From NCBI GenBank assembly GCA_023461495.1, contig JAEYLA010000199.1, positions 1 to 10,546 of the forward strand: a stretch of DNA of 10,546 nt. The letters run 5' to 3'. Position 1 is the stretch's first letter, and every line of letters begins with the position of its first letter. A model generated the notes under the pieces. That model was not told where the DNA came from, made no database searches, and was given only the letters and a program-made list of their open reading frames with translations. Both the position numbers and the translations under genes were made by a program. Source of the DNA: Bacillota bacterium. GTDB lineage: Bacteria; Bacillota; Clostridia; Christensenellales; CAG-138. This document shows positions 1-6,321 of the stretch, in pieces.

Positions 1-397
1 CGACCGTTTTGGGATTTTCCTTTAAATAGGCAATGGCGGTATCCATCCTCAGGCGCAGCACCAGCTTGGGATCCTCCCCCCTAAGCCCCGCGCCCAATAC
101 AATCAGCGCGTCCGCCCCGGGAGAAGCCGCCTTGTTCGCATGCCGGTCGATGATGATCCATGTGATCCCAAACAGCAGCAACGCCGCAAGATAGCCGCAC
201 GCAACCACTACAAGCACAATTTGTCCGAGCTTTCCCGCACCCTGAAGCTTTGGCAGAAAGACGCTCACTAGAACGAGCGGCAGGCCCAATAAGCCCGGCA
301 GCACAACGCCGAGGTTCATAGAGCTGATAAAGCTGACGATGACGGTATCGAGCATTCCGAATGCGCCAAATGTAAACAGCAGCGCGCGTAGCAGCAT
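1..397 (-). CDS. YdcF/SanA-like (DUF218) membrane protein, 3' end cut off by the window
   Basis: The minus-strand frame is open from 397 to the window edge, giving 132 residues, so the C-terminal part is missing. Residues 4-24, 29-48 and 58-80 are three hydrophobic segments. They are followed by the start of a soluble domain, GADALIVLGAGLRGEDPK, then a VLRLRMDTAIAYLKENP stretch. This is the opening of the DUF218 fold (YdcF, SanA, ElyC relatives), an envelope-linked family whose biochemical role is not settled. I chose the ATG at 395-397 because GAAAGGCGG lies 8 nt upstream of it and the product begins at the first membrane segment. An in-frame ATG at 454 would add 19 residues but has no ribosome binding site. 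The predicted leader is about 80 nt. The family call is firm; the function is not. Confidence 0.8.
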   Translation of the reverse strand, partial: MLLRALLFTFGAFGMLDTVIVSFISSMNLGVVLPGLLGLPLVLVSVFLPKLQGAGKLGQIVLVVVACGYLAALLLFGITWIIIDRHANKAASPGADALIVLGAGLRGEDPKLVLRLRMDTAIAYLKENPKTV

Positions 398-486
398 AGC
401 GTATTCCGCCTTTCGTGGAGTAGAACCGTCCACCCGAAAGCAAACGCAGGACATCTTTTTTATGCGATATAAGATAACCCCTTATG

Positions 487-495
487 AGTATACCA
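487..495 (-). promoter_or_regulatory. Extended -10 promoter for the YdcF-like gene
   Basis: The minus strand reads TGGTATACT, a TGn-extended -10 with five of six matches to TATAAT. No good -35 lies 16-18 nt upstream, as is usual for extended -10 promoters. The start of transcription would be near 480, about 83 nt before the chosen ATG. This suggests the gene is transcribed separately from the CmpB-like gene upstream of it. Prediction only. Confidence 0.4.
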
Positions 496-553
496 AAAAG
501 CGGACGGGTATGTTGGAAATACGAGATTTGTTTACACGATTTCCGGATTTACA

Positions 554-940
554 TCATAACCCGGAAGAAAACACGAGCGGGCCCGCCGCCTGCGCGATCA
601 GCGCGATGCCAATGCTTAAAAGAAACCACAGTCCGCTGTAGGCGAGGCACACCTGGCCATAAAGATTAAACCGGAGCGCCGAATAATCCCATACGTTCCA
701 TTTGTATTTGATATTCACCACGGCACCTGTGAGAAACTCAAGCGCGGTAATGAGCACCGCGCCGATTGCGCCTTTTAGGATCAGCTGCCCAGCGCCGATG
801 CGGGAAAACACGAGGAACAGCAGCAAAAACGCAAGCCCGCCCAACATCCCCATGCTCCAATGGGTGCGCCTGCGCCAAAGAAGCTCGATCGTCATGTAGG
901 CGGCCCCGCCAAACAGAAACAGCGCCGGATAAACGAGCAT
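554..940 (-). CDS. CmpB-family integral membrane protein (putative type IV ABC-transporter permease)
   Basis: The product has 128 residues and four hydrophobic segments (roughly 3-18, 32-48, 54-75, 95-118). Family landmarks are ELLWRRRTHWSMG near residue 19, ALEFLTGAVVN near 66, and KWNVWDYSALRFNLYGQ near 80, followed by WFLLSIG. These match the family named ABC_trans_CmpB (PF06541). The transport role in that name is weakly supported, and no ATPase gene is adjacent. I chose the ATG at 938-940, which has GGGAGGG seven bases upstream. An in-frame ATG at 956-958 would add six residues, but it lies inside a hairpin and has no binding site. The gene follows nagA on the same strand and is separated from it by a terminator, so expression probably needs read-through. 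No clear terminator follows it. Confidence 0.82.
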   Translation of the reverse strand: MLVYPALFLFGGAAYMTIELLWRRRTHWSMGMLGGLAFLLLFLVFSRIGAGQLILKGAIGAVLITALEFLTGAVVNIKYKWNVWDYSALRFNLYGQVCLAYSGLWFLLSIGIALIAQAAGPLVFSSGL

Positions 941-974
941 AAAAAAACCCTCCCGCATTCAGCATGCGGGAGGG
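941..974 (-). terminator. Intrinsic terminator after nagA, overlapping the next gene's ribosome binding site
   Basis: Reading the minus strand, an 11-bp perfect stem (CCCTCCCGCAT pairing with ATGCGGGAGGG) closes a 5-nt loop and is followed by seven T. It begins 23 nt after the nagA stop. The descending arm supplies GGGAGGG, and the T-run is exactly the 7-nt spacer before the ATG of the CmpB-like gene. Confidence 0.85.
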
Positions 975-997
975 ACGGCTGTTTTATGCGCACAAGC

Positions 998-2113
998 TCA
1001 GTTTTCTGCGTCTTTCCAAAGCTTTCCGTCAATGTAGACGCCCCGAATGTCCAACTGCGCGTCCAGCAGCACAAAATCCGCATGCGCGCCGGGGGCGATT
1101 ACGCCGATCTCATGCTCCATATGGATCGCCTGCGCTGGCAGCATGGTTGCGGATTTGACCGCCTGTTCAAGCGGGACGCCAAACGATACCGCGCGCCTGA
1201 GCCCCGTCATCAGGTGGATGCCCGAGCCCGCGATCGTGCCGTCAATGAGCGTGCATTTGCCGTTCTCCACATGCACGCTCTGGCCGCCCAGGGAATAGTC
1301 CCCGTCCGGCAGGCCCGCGCCGCGCATGGAATCGCTGATGAGGCAGACGCGGTCAAAGAGCTTAAACACCGCGCGCACCATTGCGGGGTGCAGGTGAATG
1401 CCGTCGGCGATAACCTCCACATAGGCGTCCGCGTCCGCCGCCGCGCCCACAATACCCGGGGCGCGGTGCAAAAACGGCTCCATGGCGTTGAAGAGATGCG
1501 TTACCTGCGTGGCACCGTTTCGGAACGCTTCCGCCGCAGTATCATAATTCGCAGCGCTGTGCGCCAGGGATACGCTGCACAGCCGGGACGCTTCCCGGAT
1601 AAAGTCCATGGCGCCCGGAAGCTCGGGCGCGATATCAACAATGCGCACATGCCTGCAGGACGCTTCCTGCAGGCGTTCCAAGAACGCGATATCAGGCGTG
1701 TGCAAAAATTCCGCCGCCTGCGCGCCCTTGCGTTTCGCGCTTAAAAACGGCCCTTCCAAACGCACGCCCAGCACCCTTGCCCCGTTTTCACCCGGATAGG
1801 CGCAGACGTTTTGCATGGCGTGCATGAGCGTTTCTTCATCGAGCGTCATGGTGGTGGGCAAAAAGGAGGTCACGCCGTTGTCCGCGCAGAATGCGGACAT
1901 TTTTTGAAGCGCGCCAAGGCTGCCGTCCGAGGCGTCCTCCCCCATGGCGCCGTGGGTATGCAGGTCCACAAGCCCCGGAATGAGGTAGAGCCCCTGAGCG
2001 TCGACCCCTTCGCCCAAGAGCGCGCCGGTTTCTATGAACTGCGCATCAAAGCGCACATCGGTTTCGTGAAAGCTCCCATCGGGCAGGAACACCCGTGCAT
2101 GTCTGATGAGCAT
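998..2113 (-). CDS. nagA: N-acetylglucosamine-6-phosphate deacetylase
   Basis: This cytoplasmic enzyme removes acetate from N-acetylglucosamine-6-phosphate, feeding amino sugars toward glycolysis or cell-wall precursors. The product has 371 residues, close to the usual 380. It is an amidohydrolase with all expected landmarks: H52-T-H54 in DLHTHG, the metal-ligand glutamate E120 in RLEGPFLS, metal-site histidines H185 and H206 (VTHLFNAM), substrate region ADGIHLH at 237-242, catalytic aspartate D261 in LISDSM, and IDGTIAGS near 289. The ATG at 2111-2113 has AAAGGGGGG about 7 nt upstream; a longer in-frame reading to 2206 crosses the promoter and is not credible. No nagB (glucosamine-6-phosphate deaminase) or sugar transporter is in the window, so the enzyme stands alone here. 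Transcription most likely starts from its own promoter just upstream and ends at the hairpin at 941-974. Confidence 0.95.
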   Translation of the reverse strand: MLIRHARVFLPDGSFHETDVRFDAQFIETGALLGEGVDAQGLYLIPGLVDLHTHGAMGEDASDGSLGALQKMSAFCADNGVTSFLPTTMTLDEETLMHAMQNVCAYPGENGARVLGVRLEGPFLSAKRKGAQAAEFLHTPDIAFLERLQEASCRHVRIVDIAPELPGAMDFIREASRLCSVSLAHSAANYDTAAEAFRNGATQVTHLFNAMEPFLHRAPGIVGAAADADAYVEVIADGIHLHPAMVRAVFKLFDRVCLISDSMRGAGLPDGDYSLGGQSVHVENGKCTLIDGTIAGSGIHLMTGLRRAVSFGVPLEQAVKSATMLPAQAIHMEHEIGVIAPGAHADFVLLDAQLDIRGVYIDGKLWKDAEN

Positions 2114-2144
2114 CTGTTTTGCCCCCCTTTTATTGTTCCTATGC

Positions 2145-2173
2145 ATTGTATCATGCAAACAAATACGTATGAA
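2145..2173 (-). promoter_or_regulatory. nagA promoter
   Basis: The minus strand carries TTCATA, a 17-nt spacer, then TACAAT, with TGA directly before the -10 (an extended -10). Four of six and five of six bases match consensus. Transcription would start near 2138, giving a leader of about 25 nt. It lies in the 123-bp gap after galE, so nagA need not depend on galE transcription. I see only weak dyads and no convincing galE terminator in that gap. Confidence 0.5.
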
Positions 2174-2236
2174 ACGGGACCAAACGGGTATGCCATCACA
2201 AGGCACAAAATGCCAATCAGCGGCAACCTCTACGCG

Positions 2237-3256
2237 TTATTCAATGCCATAGCGCTGCTTTGCGTAGTTCCAGCCGTCTATACACATTGTTGCGATGTCC
2301 CGTTCGGCTTTCCAGCCATATAGCGCCTCCGCTTTTTTCGTATCCGCATAGCAGGAGGCGGTATCGCCCGCCCGCCTGCCTGTGATGACGTAAGGAATGT
2401 GTTTTCCGCTTGCCGCCTCAAACGCGTGAACCAGCTCAAGCACGCTTGTGCCATGCCCTGTGCCAAGGTTGACTGCCTCTGCGCCCGTTGTAGCGAGCAC
2501 ATGCTTAAGCGCCGCAAGGTGCCCCTGTGCAAGATCCACCACATGGATATAATCCCGAACGCCCGTGCCGTCGGGCGTATCATAATCGTTGCCAAATACA
2601 CAAAGTTTGGGCAGTATCCCCGCCGCCACCTGCATGATGTAGGGGAAGAGGTTGTTCGGGATATCGTTCGGGTCCTCCCCTAAAAGCCCGCTTTCGTGCG
2701 CGCCGATGGGGTTAAAGTACCGCAGGTTCGCAAGGCTCCATTCGGCGTCGGAGGCGCAGACATCCTCCAAAATCCGTTCGATCATCACCTTGGTGCTGCC
2801 ATACGGATTGATGGCGGAGGTGGGATACTCCTCCCGGTACGGAACGGGGTTGTTCATGCCGTAGACCGTAGCAGAGGAGGAAAACACCATCCTTTTGCAG
2901 CCCGCTTCCCGCATGGCTTTCAATAGCGTGATGGTGCCGCCCACATTGTTTTCATAGTATGCAAGCGGCTTCTGTACCGATTCGCCCACGGCCTTCCAGC
3001 CCGCAAAATGGATGACCGCTTCGATCCGCTCCTGCGAAAACATCTTACGCATGGTCGTTTCATCCGTAATATCCGCCTCATAAAACGCGAATTCCCGCCC
3101 GCCCAGCAGACGGATCCGCTCGAGCGCCTCGGGCTTCGCGTTGTGATAGTTATCCGCAACGACGACATCATATCCCGCCGCAAGCAGGGCAACCGCCGTA
3201 TGGCTCCCGATATAGCCTGCGCCGCCCGTCACGAGGATTTTATTTGTTGCATCCAT
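2237..3256 (-). CDS. galE: UDP-glucose 4-epimerase
   Basis: This enzyme interconverts UDP-glucose and UDP-galactose (some relatives also act on the N-acetyl forms) using tightly bound NAD, in the Leloir pathway and for surface polysaccharide precursors. The product has 339 residues, the standard length. The nucleotide-binding motif GGAGYIG is at 11-17, the AGWKAVGES signature at 85-93, and the catalytic residues are S128 in FSSSATVYG with Y152 and K156 in NPYGSTK. The C-terminal half contains the usual GVRDYIHVVDLA and LGTGHGTSVLE stretches. The ATG at 3256 has GAGGAGG 7 nt upstream. No galK or galT is nearby. Pairing with nagA downstream would fit a role in both hexose and hexosamine nucleotide sugars, but that is inference. 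Confidence 0.96.
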   Translation of the reverse strand: MDATNKILVTGGAGYIGSHTAVALLAAGYDVVVADNYHNAKPEALERIRLLGGREFAFYEADITDETTMRKMFSQERIEAVIHFAGWKAVGESVQKPLAYYENNVGGTITLLKAMREAGCKRMVFSSSATVYGMNNPVPYREEYPTSAINPYGSTKVMIERILEDVCASDAEWSLANLRYFNPIGAHESGLLGEDPNDIPNNLFPYIMQVAAGILPKLCVFGNDYDTPDGTGVRDYIHVVDLAQGHLAALKHVLATTGAEAVNLGTGHGTSVLELVHAFEAASGKHIPYVITGRRAGDTASCYADTKKAEALYGWKAERDIATMCIDGWNYAKQRYGIE

Positions 3257-3299
3257 GTTGGTTCCTCCTCAAGCAATCAATGGGAAAAGCTCCATACAA

Positions 3300-3328
3300 A
3301 GTTTACCTGTTCCCCGCAAGGAGCGCAA
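3300..3328 (-). promoter_or_regulatory. Possible galE promoter
   Basis: On the minus strand TTGCGC is followed after 17 nt by TAAACT. The start would be near 3293, about 37 nt before the galE ATG. The hexamers are only moderate matches (three and four of six). The divergent mrp promoter is about 55 bp away. Confidence 0.3.
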
Positions 3329-3380
3329 CGCATATTTATAGGTGCATCCACTCGAAAGCAGCGTTTTCCCGTCTGCGTGA

Positions 3381-3408
3381 TTGACAGGAGATAAAAACGT
3401 GCTAAAGT
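3381..3408 (+). promoter_or_regulatory. Promoter for the Mrp-type ATPase gene
   Basis: A perfect TTGACA at 3381-3386 is followed after 16 nt by TAAAGT at 3403-3408. The predicted start is near 3415, leaving a leader of about 57 nt that ends in a strong AAAAAAGGAGG site. Confidence 0.55.
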
Positions 3409-3471
3409 GGGGTTTGAACGCACCGCCTGAAAGGGTTGTGCGCGCAGTTGAAAAAAGGAGGCTTCCATCCT

Positions 3472-4320
3472 ATGAGCAGCGCCTGCAACAACGACTGTTC
3501 CTCCTGCAGCAAAAGCTGCGGCGACCGTAAAACATCCTTTGCGGATTTCAGGGAAAAACCCCATGCGCTAAGCCATATCCGCCACATCGTCGGCGTGGTG
3601 AGCGGAAAAGGCGGTGTTGGAAAATCAATGGTAACGTCTACGCTTGCTGTTCTTTGCCAGCGCGCGGGCTTAAAAACCGCGATACTGGACGCGGATATCA
3701 CCGGCCCATCCATTCCGCAGGCGTTTGGCCTGCATGGAAAAGCGGAAGCGACCGAGGACGGCATGCTCCCCGCCATCACAAAGACCGGCATCCGCGCCAT
3801 GTCCGTCAACCTGCTCCTGCCCAATGAGACCGACCCCGTCGTCTGGCGCGGGCCGATCATCGCGGGCACCGTCAAGCAGTTCTGGACGGACGTCATCTGG
3901 GGAGATATTGACGTCATGTTCATCGACATGCCGCCGGGAACCGGGGACGTGCCGCTGACGGTATTTCAGGCCATCCCGCTTGATGGGATCGTGATCGTCA
4001 CCTCGCCGCAGCAGCTGGTAGGCATGATCGTAGAGAAGGCCGTCAATATGGCGCATATGATGAACGTACCCGTATTGGGGTTGGTAGAGAATATGGCGTA
4101 TGTACGCTGTCCGGACTGCGGAAAGGAAATTTCCATGTTCGGCGAAAGCCGCATCGACGCGCTTTCACAAAAGCACGCGATCCCGCATACCGCCCGCCTG
4201 CCCATCGACCCGAAGCTTGCCGCCGCCTGCGATACCGGCATGATCGAGCTATTTGACGGAAATTGGCTTGATCCCCTTGCTGCCGTCATTGCGGGGGACG
4301 CGATCAAAAAGAACGTTTAA
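3472..4320 (+). CDS. Mrp/NBP35-type iron-sulfur carrier P-loop ATPase
   Basis: Members of this family (Mrp/ApbC, eukaryotic Nbp35/Ind1) bind an Fe-S cluster and ATP and pass the cluster to target proteins in the cytoplasm. The product has 282 residues. A cysteine-rich N-terminus has C5, C9, C12 and C16 (spacing C-x3-C-x2-C-x3-C). The deviant Walker A SGKGGVGKS is at 44-52, the switch I region DADITGPSIP at 73-82, Walker B-like FIDMPPGTGD at 150-159, and the C-terminal cluster ligands C213-P-D-C216. The start at 3472 is set by AAAAAAGGAGG 10 nt upstream and by the cysteine cluster; a frame opening at 3436 lacks a binding site. It is transcribed alone, divergent from galE, and ends at a terminator. 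The four extra cysteines suggest a second metal site, as in the Nbp35 branch, though the spacing differs. Confidence 0.92.
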   Translation: MSSACNNDCSSCSKSCGDRKTSFADFREKPHALSHIRHIVGVVSGKGGVGKSMVTSTLAVLCQRAGLKTAILDADITGPSIPQAFGLHGKAEATEDGMLPAITKTGIRAMSVNLLLPNETDPVVWRGPIIAGTVKQFWTDVIWGDIDVMFIDMPPGTGDVPLTVFQAIPLDGIVIVTSPQQLVGMIVEKAVNMAHMMNVPVLGLVENMAYVRCPDCGKEISMFGESRIDALSQKHAIPHTARLPIDPKLAAACDTGMIELFDGNWLDPLAAVIAGDAIKKNV

Positions 4321-4335
4321 TGTGCTAAGTTTCAC

Positions 4336-4361
4336 AAAGCGCCTCAATGGGGCGCTTTTTT
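4336..4361 (+). terminator. Intrinsic terminator after the Mrp-type gene
   Basis: AAAGCGCC, a short loop, then GGCGCTTT runs into six T at 4356-4361. It starts 15 nt after the stop codon. An alternative pairing extends the stem to 10 bp with one T-G pair and a 3-nt loop. Confidence 0.85.
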
Positions 4362-4416
4362 GTATCCCTCGCCGGAAGCAACGCTTTTTGCACAATTTGG
4401 CCGATTCCTTGGGACA

Positions 4417-4450
4417 TAGAAAAGCCGCCCTGGTGGAGGCGGCTTTTCTA
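4417..4450 (-). terminator. Bidirectional terminator between mrp and trxA
   Basis: A 13-bp perfect inverted repeat (TAGAAAAGCCGCC, positions 4417-4429, and its complement at 4438-4450) encloses an 8-nt loop. Both strands have TTTTC on the descending arm, so it can serve trxA (minus strand, stop at 4509) and back up the mrp terminator. Confidence 0.75.
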
Positions 4451-4473
4451 GGGGAGGCAATCTATATGGGCAG

Positions 4474-4496
4474 GGCTGCGTTGGGAAAACGCAGCC
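4474..4496. repeat. Hairpin in the trxA 3' region
   Basis: GGCTGCGTT and AACGCAGCC form a 9-bp perfect stem with a 5-nt loop (4483-4487). No T-run follows on either strand, so it is not a terminator by itself. It lies between the trxA stop and the 13-bp terminator and may protect the 3' end of the message. Confidence 0.5.
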
Positions 4497-4508
4497 GCAT
4501 CATCCGGG

Positions 4509-4823
4509 TTATGCTTCAAGCATGCCGAGTATGGCCTGCTTGGGCTTTACGCCGACGGATTTTGAGACGGGCCGCCCATCCCGGAACAACACCAGCGTCG
4601 GAATGCTCATCACGCCAAACTGTGCCGCAAGCTGCGGTTCATCGTCCACGTTGACTTTTGCGACCTTGAGCGCCCCCACCTGCTCCTGCGCAATCTGATC
4701 CACCACGGGGGTGAGCATACGGCAGGGACCACACCAGGAGGCCCAGAAATCGACCAGCACAGGGGTTGTAGAATCGAGCACCTCGGATTGGAAATTGTTT
4801 TTTGTAATATTCAGGGTAGACAT
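4509..4823 (-). CDS. trxA: Thioredoxin
   Basis: This small cytoplasmic dithiol reductant has 104 residues, the normal single-domain length. The active site W30-C31-G-P-C34 sits in FWASWCGPCRM, the buried aspartate of VDFWA is D25, and the cis-proline is P75 in MSIPTL. The ATG at 4823 has GGAGG 8 nt upstream. The gene lies 89 bp downstream of a Crp/Fnr-type regulator on the same strand. The gap holds a 19-bp palindrome and a -10 box, so trxA probably has its own regulated promoter besides any read-through. No thioredoxin reductase is in the window. Confidence 0.96.
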   Translation of the reverse strand: MSTLNITKNNFQSEVLDSTTPVLVDFWASWCGPCRMLTPVVDQIAQEQVGALKVAKVNVDDEPQLAAQFGVMSIPTLVLFRDGRPVSKSVGVKPKQAILGMLEA

Positions 4824-4859
4824 CGTCTCATCCTCCGTTCCAATTATTATCTTGCTTTT

Positions 4860-4865
4860 ATAATA
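4860..4865 (-). promoter_or_regulatory. -10 box of the trxA promoter
   Basis: TATTAT on the minus strand, with CGGTAG instead of a -35 box 17 nt upstream. The start would be near 4853, a 30-nt leader. The missing -35 fits a promoter that needs an activator bound next to polymerase. A second AT-rich candidate, GATAAT at 4846-4851, also lacks a -35. Confidence 0.4.
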
Positions 4866-4884
4866 AACAAAATGGAGCGGTTCT

Positions 4885-4903
4885 ACCGTGACAATGTTAC
4901 AGT
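4885..4903. promoter_or_regulatory. Crp/Fnr-type operator upstream of trxA
   Basis: The minus strand reads ACTGTAACATTGTCACGGT. Fourteen of its 19 positions match its own reverse complement, giving the form ACYGTRACA-N-TGTYACRGT. GTRAC half-sites are typical of the Crp/Fnr superfamily. Its centre (4894) lies at about -41 relative to the start predicted from TATTAT at 4860-4865, the classic class II activator position. The likely binder is the regulator encoded immediately upstream. Confidence 0.5.
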
Positions 4904-4912
4904 TCTTTGCAG

Positions 4913-5584
4913 TTATTTCAACAAAACCATAAGCTTTTTGCGGTCTACAAGCGTCACACCCCCGCGTGAAAGGCGGACAATCCCTTCCTGCTGAAAATAT
5001 TTGAGCATGCGCGTCACCACCTCACGCGCTGTACCCAGGTGATGGGCGATGCGTTCATGGGTGATGGAAAGCGTATCGCTTCCCTCAATGCCGCTCTCAT
5101 CGAGCAAAAATGTCGCAAGCCGCGCATCAACGCTTTTAAAGAGCACGGCGTCAAGCAGCCACATCACGTCCGAAAACCGGGAGGACAGAAGCTTATTGGT
5201 ATAATTGGCGACAGGGAGCGAGGCGTTCATCAGCTCCTGGTACGCGCCTACCGGCAGCACCCACAGCCGCGTGTCGCGTTCCGCTTCGATCCACACATCA
5301 AATTGTATGCCGTTGAGCATGCAGGATGCGGAAAACAGGCACATGTCCCGTTCGAACAAGCGGTACAGCGTGACCTCCTTGCCCTCTTCGGAAAGGATAT
5401 AGGCGCGCAGCTGCCCCGTCCTCACCAGAAACAGGCCTACACAGTCCGCGGAGCCGTTTTGCAGGATCGTCCCCTGCGGCACCGTGCGTTCCGTCGCCGC
5501 GCGCTCCAGCAGCGCGCGCTCATCGGGCGTCATCTCTTCCCATACGGGAAACAACGCGCCCAGGCTCTTTTGATCCACCGCCAT
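4913..5584 (-). CDS. Crp/Fnr-family transcriptional regulator
   Basis: The product has 223 residues: a cyclic-nucleotide-binding-like beta-roll sensor (about 10-125), a dimer helix (about 125-150) and a winged helix-turn-helix (about 170-215). The HTH stretch ITHERIAHHLGTAREVVTRM (174-193) carries the E/R pattern of Fnr-type recognition helices. The sensor has C48, C82 and C88, the last two in CLFSASC, which is common in clostridial members and might be redox- or metal-sensitive (inference). The Fnr-type N-terminal four-cysteine Fe-S ligand set is absent. The ATG at 5584 is chosen because AAGGAAGG is 5 nt upstream and because the promoter at 5628-5656 lies inside the longer reading that begins at 5656. 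It is followed by trxA on the same strand, suggesting control of thiol redox balance. Confidence 0.9.
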   Translation of the reverse strand: MAVDQKSLGALFPVWEEMTPDERALLERAATERTVPQGTILQNGSADCVGLFLVRTGQLRAYILSEEGKEVTLYRLFERDMCLFSASCMLNGIQFDVWIEAERDTRLWVLPVGAYQELMNASLPVANYTNKLLSSRFSDVMWLLDAVLFKSVDARLATFLLDESGIEGSDTLSITHERIAHHLGTAREVVTRMLKYFQQEGIVRLSRGGVTLVDRKKLMVLLK

Positions 5585-5627
5585 ACGCACCTTCCTTTCC
5601 GCTGTTCCAGCATACGCCGACAATTCC

Positions 5628-5656
5628 ATCTTATATGTAGGGAAATTCCATGTCAA
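5628..5656 (-). promoter_or_regulatory. Promoter of the Crp/Fnr regulator gene
   Basis: A perfect TTGACA (minus strand, 5651-5656), a 17-nt spacer, then TAAGAT (5628-5633). The start is near 5621 and the leader about 37 nt. This is the strongest sigma-A-type promoter in the window. Confidence 0.7.
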
Positions 5657-5722
5657 TGTATCAAAGCCTGCTTTGTGCTGCGTGCGGTGTTCGACTTCTT
5701 GCCGGGTATTTTTTCAGGATAA

Positions 5723-5754
5723 GCAAAAGCGGGCCTGTCAAGACCCGCTTTTGC
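5723..5754 (-). terminator. Terminator-like hairpin after hsp20
   Basis: An 11-bp perfect inverted repeat (GCAAAAGCGGG at 5723-5733 and its complement at 5744-5754) around a 10-nt loop, 19 bp past the hsp20 stop. On the minus strand the descending arm ends TTTTGCTTAT, a broken T-run, so termination may be moderate. It lies upstream of the Crp/Fnr promoter and would insulate it. Confidence 0.6.
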
Positions 5755-5772
5755 CCGACTAGAGAGGGAACG

Positions 5773-6204
5773 TCAATCTATGTCAATCTTCCTGCCCGTT
5801 GCCGGCCGGTCGGCCAGCTTGGGAAGAGAGAGCTCCAGCACGCCGTCCCTGTAGACAGCCGTAATTTTTTCGGTGTCCACGCCGGTTACGTCAAAGCTGC
5901 GGCAGTAGGAACCGTACACCCGCTCGCGGCGGACAAAGCTCTCGCTCTTGTCCTCTTTGTTCTCTTCATGCTTGACGCTGATGATAAGATCATTCCCGTC
6001 AAGGTCAAGATGAATGTCCTCCTTCATAACGCCGGGAAGATCCGCTTTCAAAAGGAATTGATCGCCTTTGTCCACAATATCGGTGCGGAAGGCGCTGCCC
6101 CAGCCAAAGCCCGGCAAGCCGCCAAAGAAGGCTTTTTCAAAATCATCAAAATAGTTCGCAATGCTGCGCACATCGTTCCTGCGGTACGGCATCAACCCAC
6201 GCAT
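5773..6204 (-). CDS. Small heat-shock protein, Hsp20/alpha-crystallin family
   Basis: Proteins of this family are ATP-independent holdases that bind unfolding proteins in the cytoplasm. The product has 143 residues. After an N-terminal region rich in aromatic residues (FDDFEKAFFGG) comes the alpha-crystallin domain from about 38 to 130, with KADLPGV at 53-59 and the hallmark GVLELSLPK at 121-129. The C-terminus KIDID supplies the I-x-I oligomerisation motif (I140, I142). I use the ATG at 6204, which has GAGGAGG 9 nt upstream; a TTG at 6210 in the same frame would place the site too close. The gap to the divergent gene carries a perfect CIRCE operator 147 bp upstream of this start, linking the region to HrcA heat-shock control. 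Confidence 0.93.
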   Translation of the reverse strand: MRGLMPYRRNDVRSIANYFDDFEKAFFGGLPGFGWGSAFRTDIVDKGDQFLLKADLPGVMKEDIHLDLDGNDLIISVKHEENKEDKSESFVRRERVYGSYCRSFDVTGVDTEKITAVYRDGVLELSLPKLADRPATGRKIDID

Positions 6205-6289
6205 ACTCAAAAACCTCCTCTAATTTTTCTGTTAGTATCTGCGGGAGCGGCTTTCCTCATTCCACTTTGCCGCCTCCTGTTTGTTTATG

Positions 6290-6317
6290 GGTATATCATA
6301 ACGCGGCATTGTTGCAA
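6290..6317 (-). promoter_or_regulatory. Possible hsp20 promoter
   Basis: On the minus strand TTGCAA is followed after 16 nt by TATACC, with TGA before the -10. The start would be near 6283, giving a leader of about 79 nt. CIRCE would then lie upstream of this promoter, which is not the usual repressor position. Moderate to weak. Confidence 0.3.
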
Positions 6318-6321
6318 AAGT

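Noticed and set aside
81..443. A 120-residue minus-strand frame at the window start
   Set aside because: It overlaps the YdcF-like gene in another frame; only the latter gives membrane segments and the DUF218 LIVLGAGL motif.
860..1744. A 294-residue plus-strand open frame opposite nagA
   Set aside because: It lies antisense to a clear, full-length nagA, has shadow-like R/A/H-rich composition, no ribosome binding site and no family pattern.
5585..5656. A 24-residue N-terminal extension of the Crp/Fnr regulator
   Set aside because: A strong TTGACA-N17-TAAGAT promoter occupies this stretch, so the transcript begins after the supposed start.
5039..5722. A 227-residue plus-strand frame opposite the Crp/Fnr gene
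   Set aside because: It is antisense to a complete regulator with HTH, runs through that gene's promoter, and has no recognisable domain.
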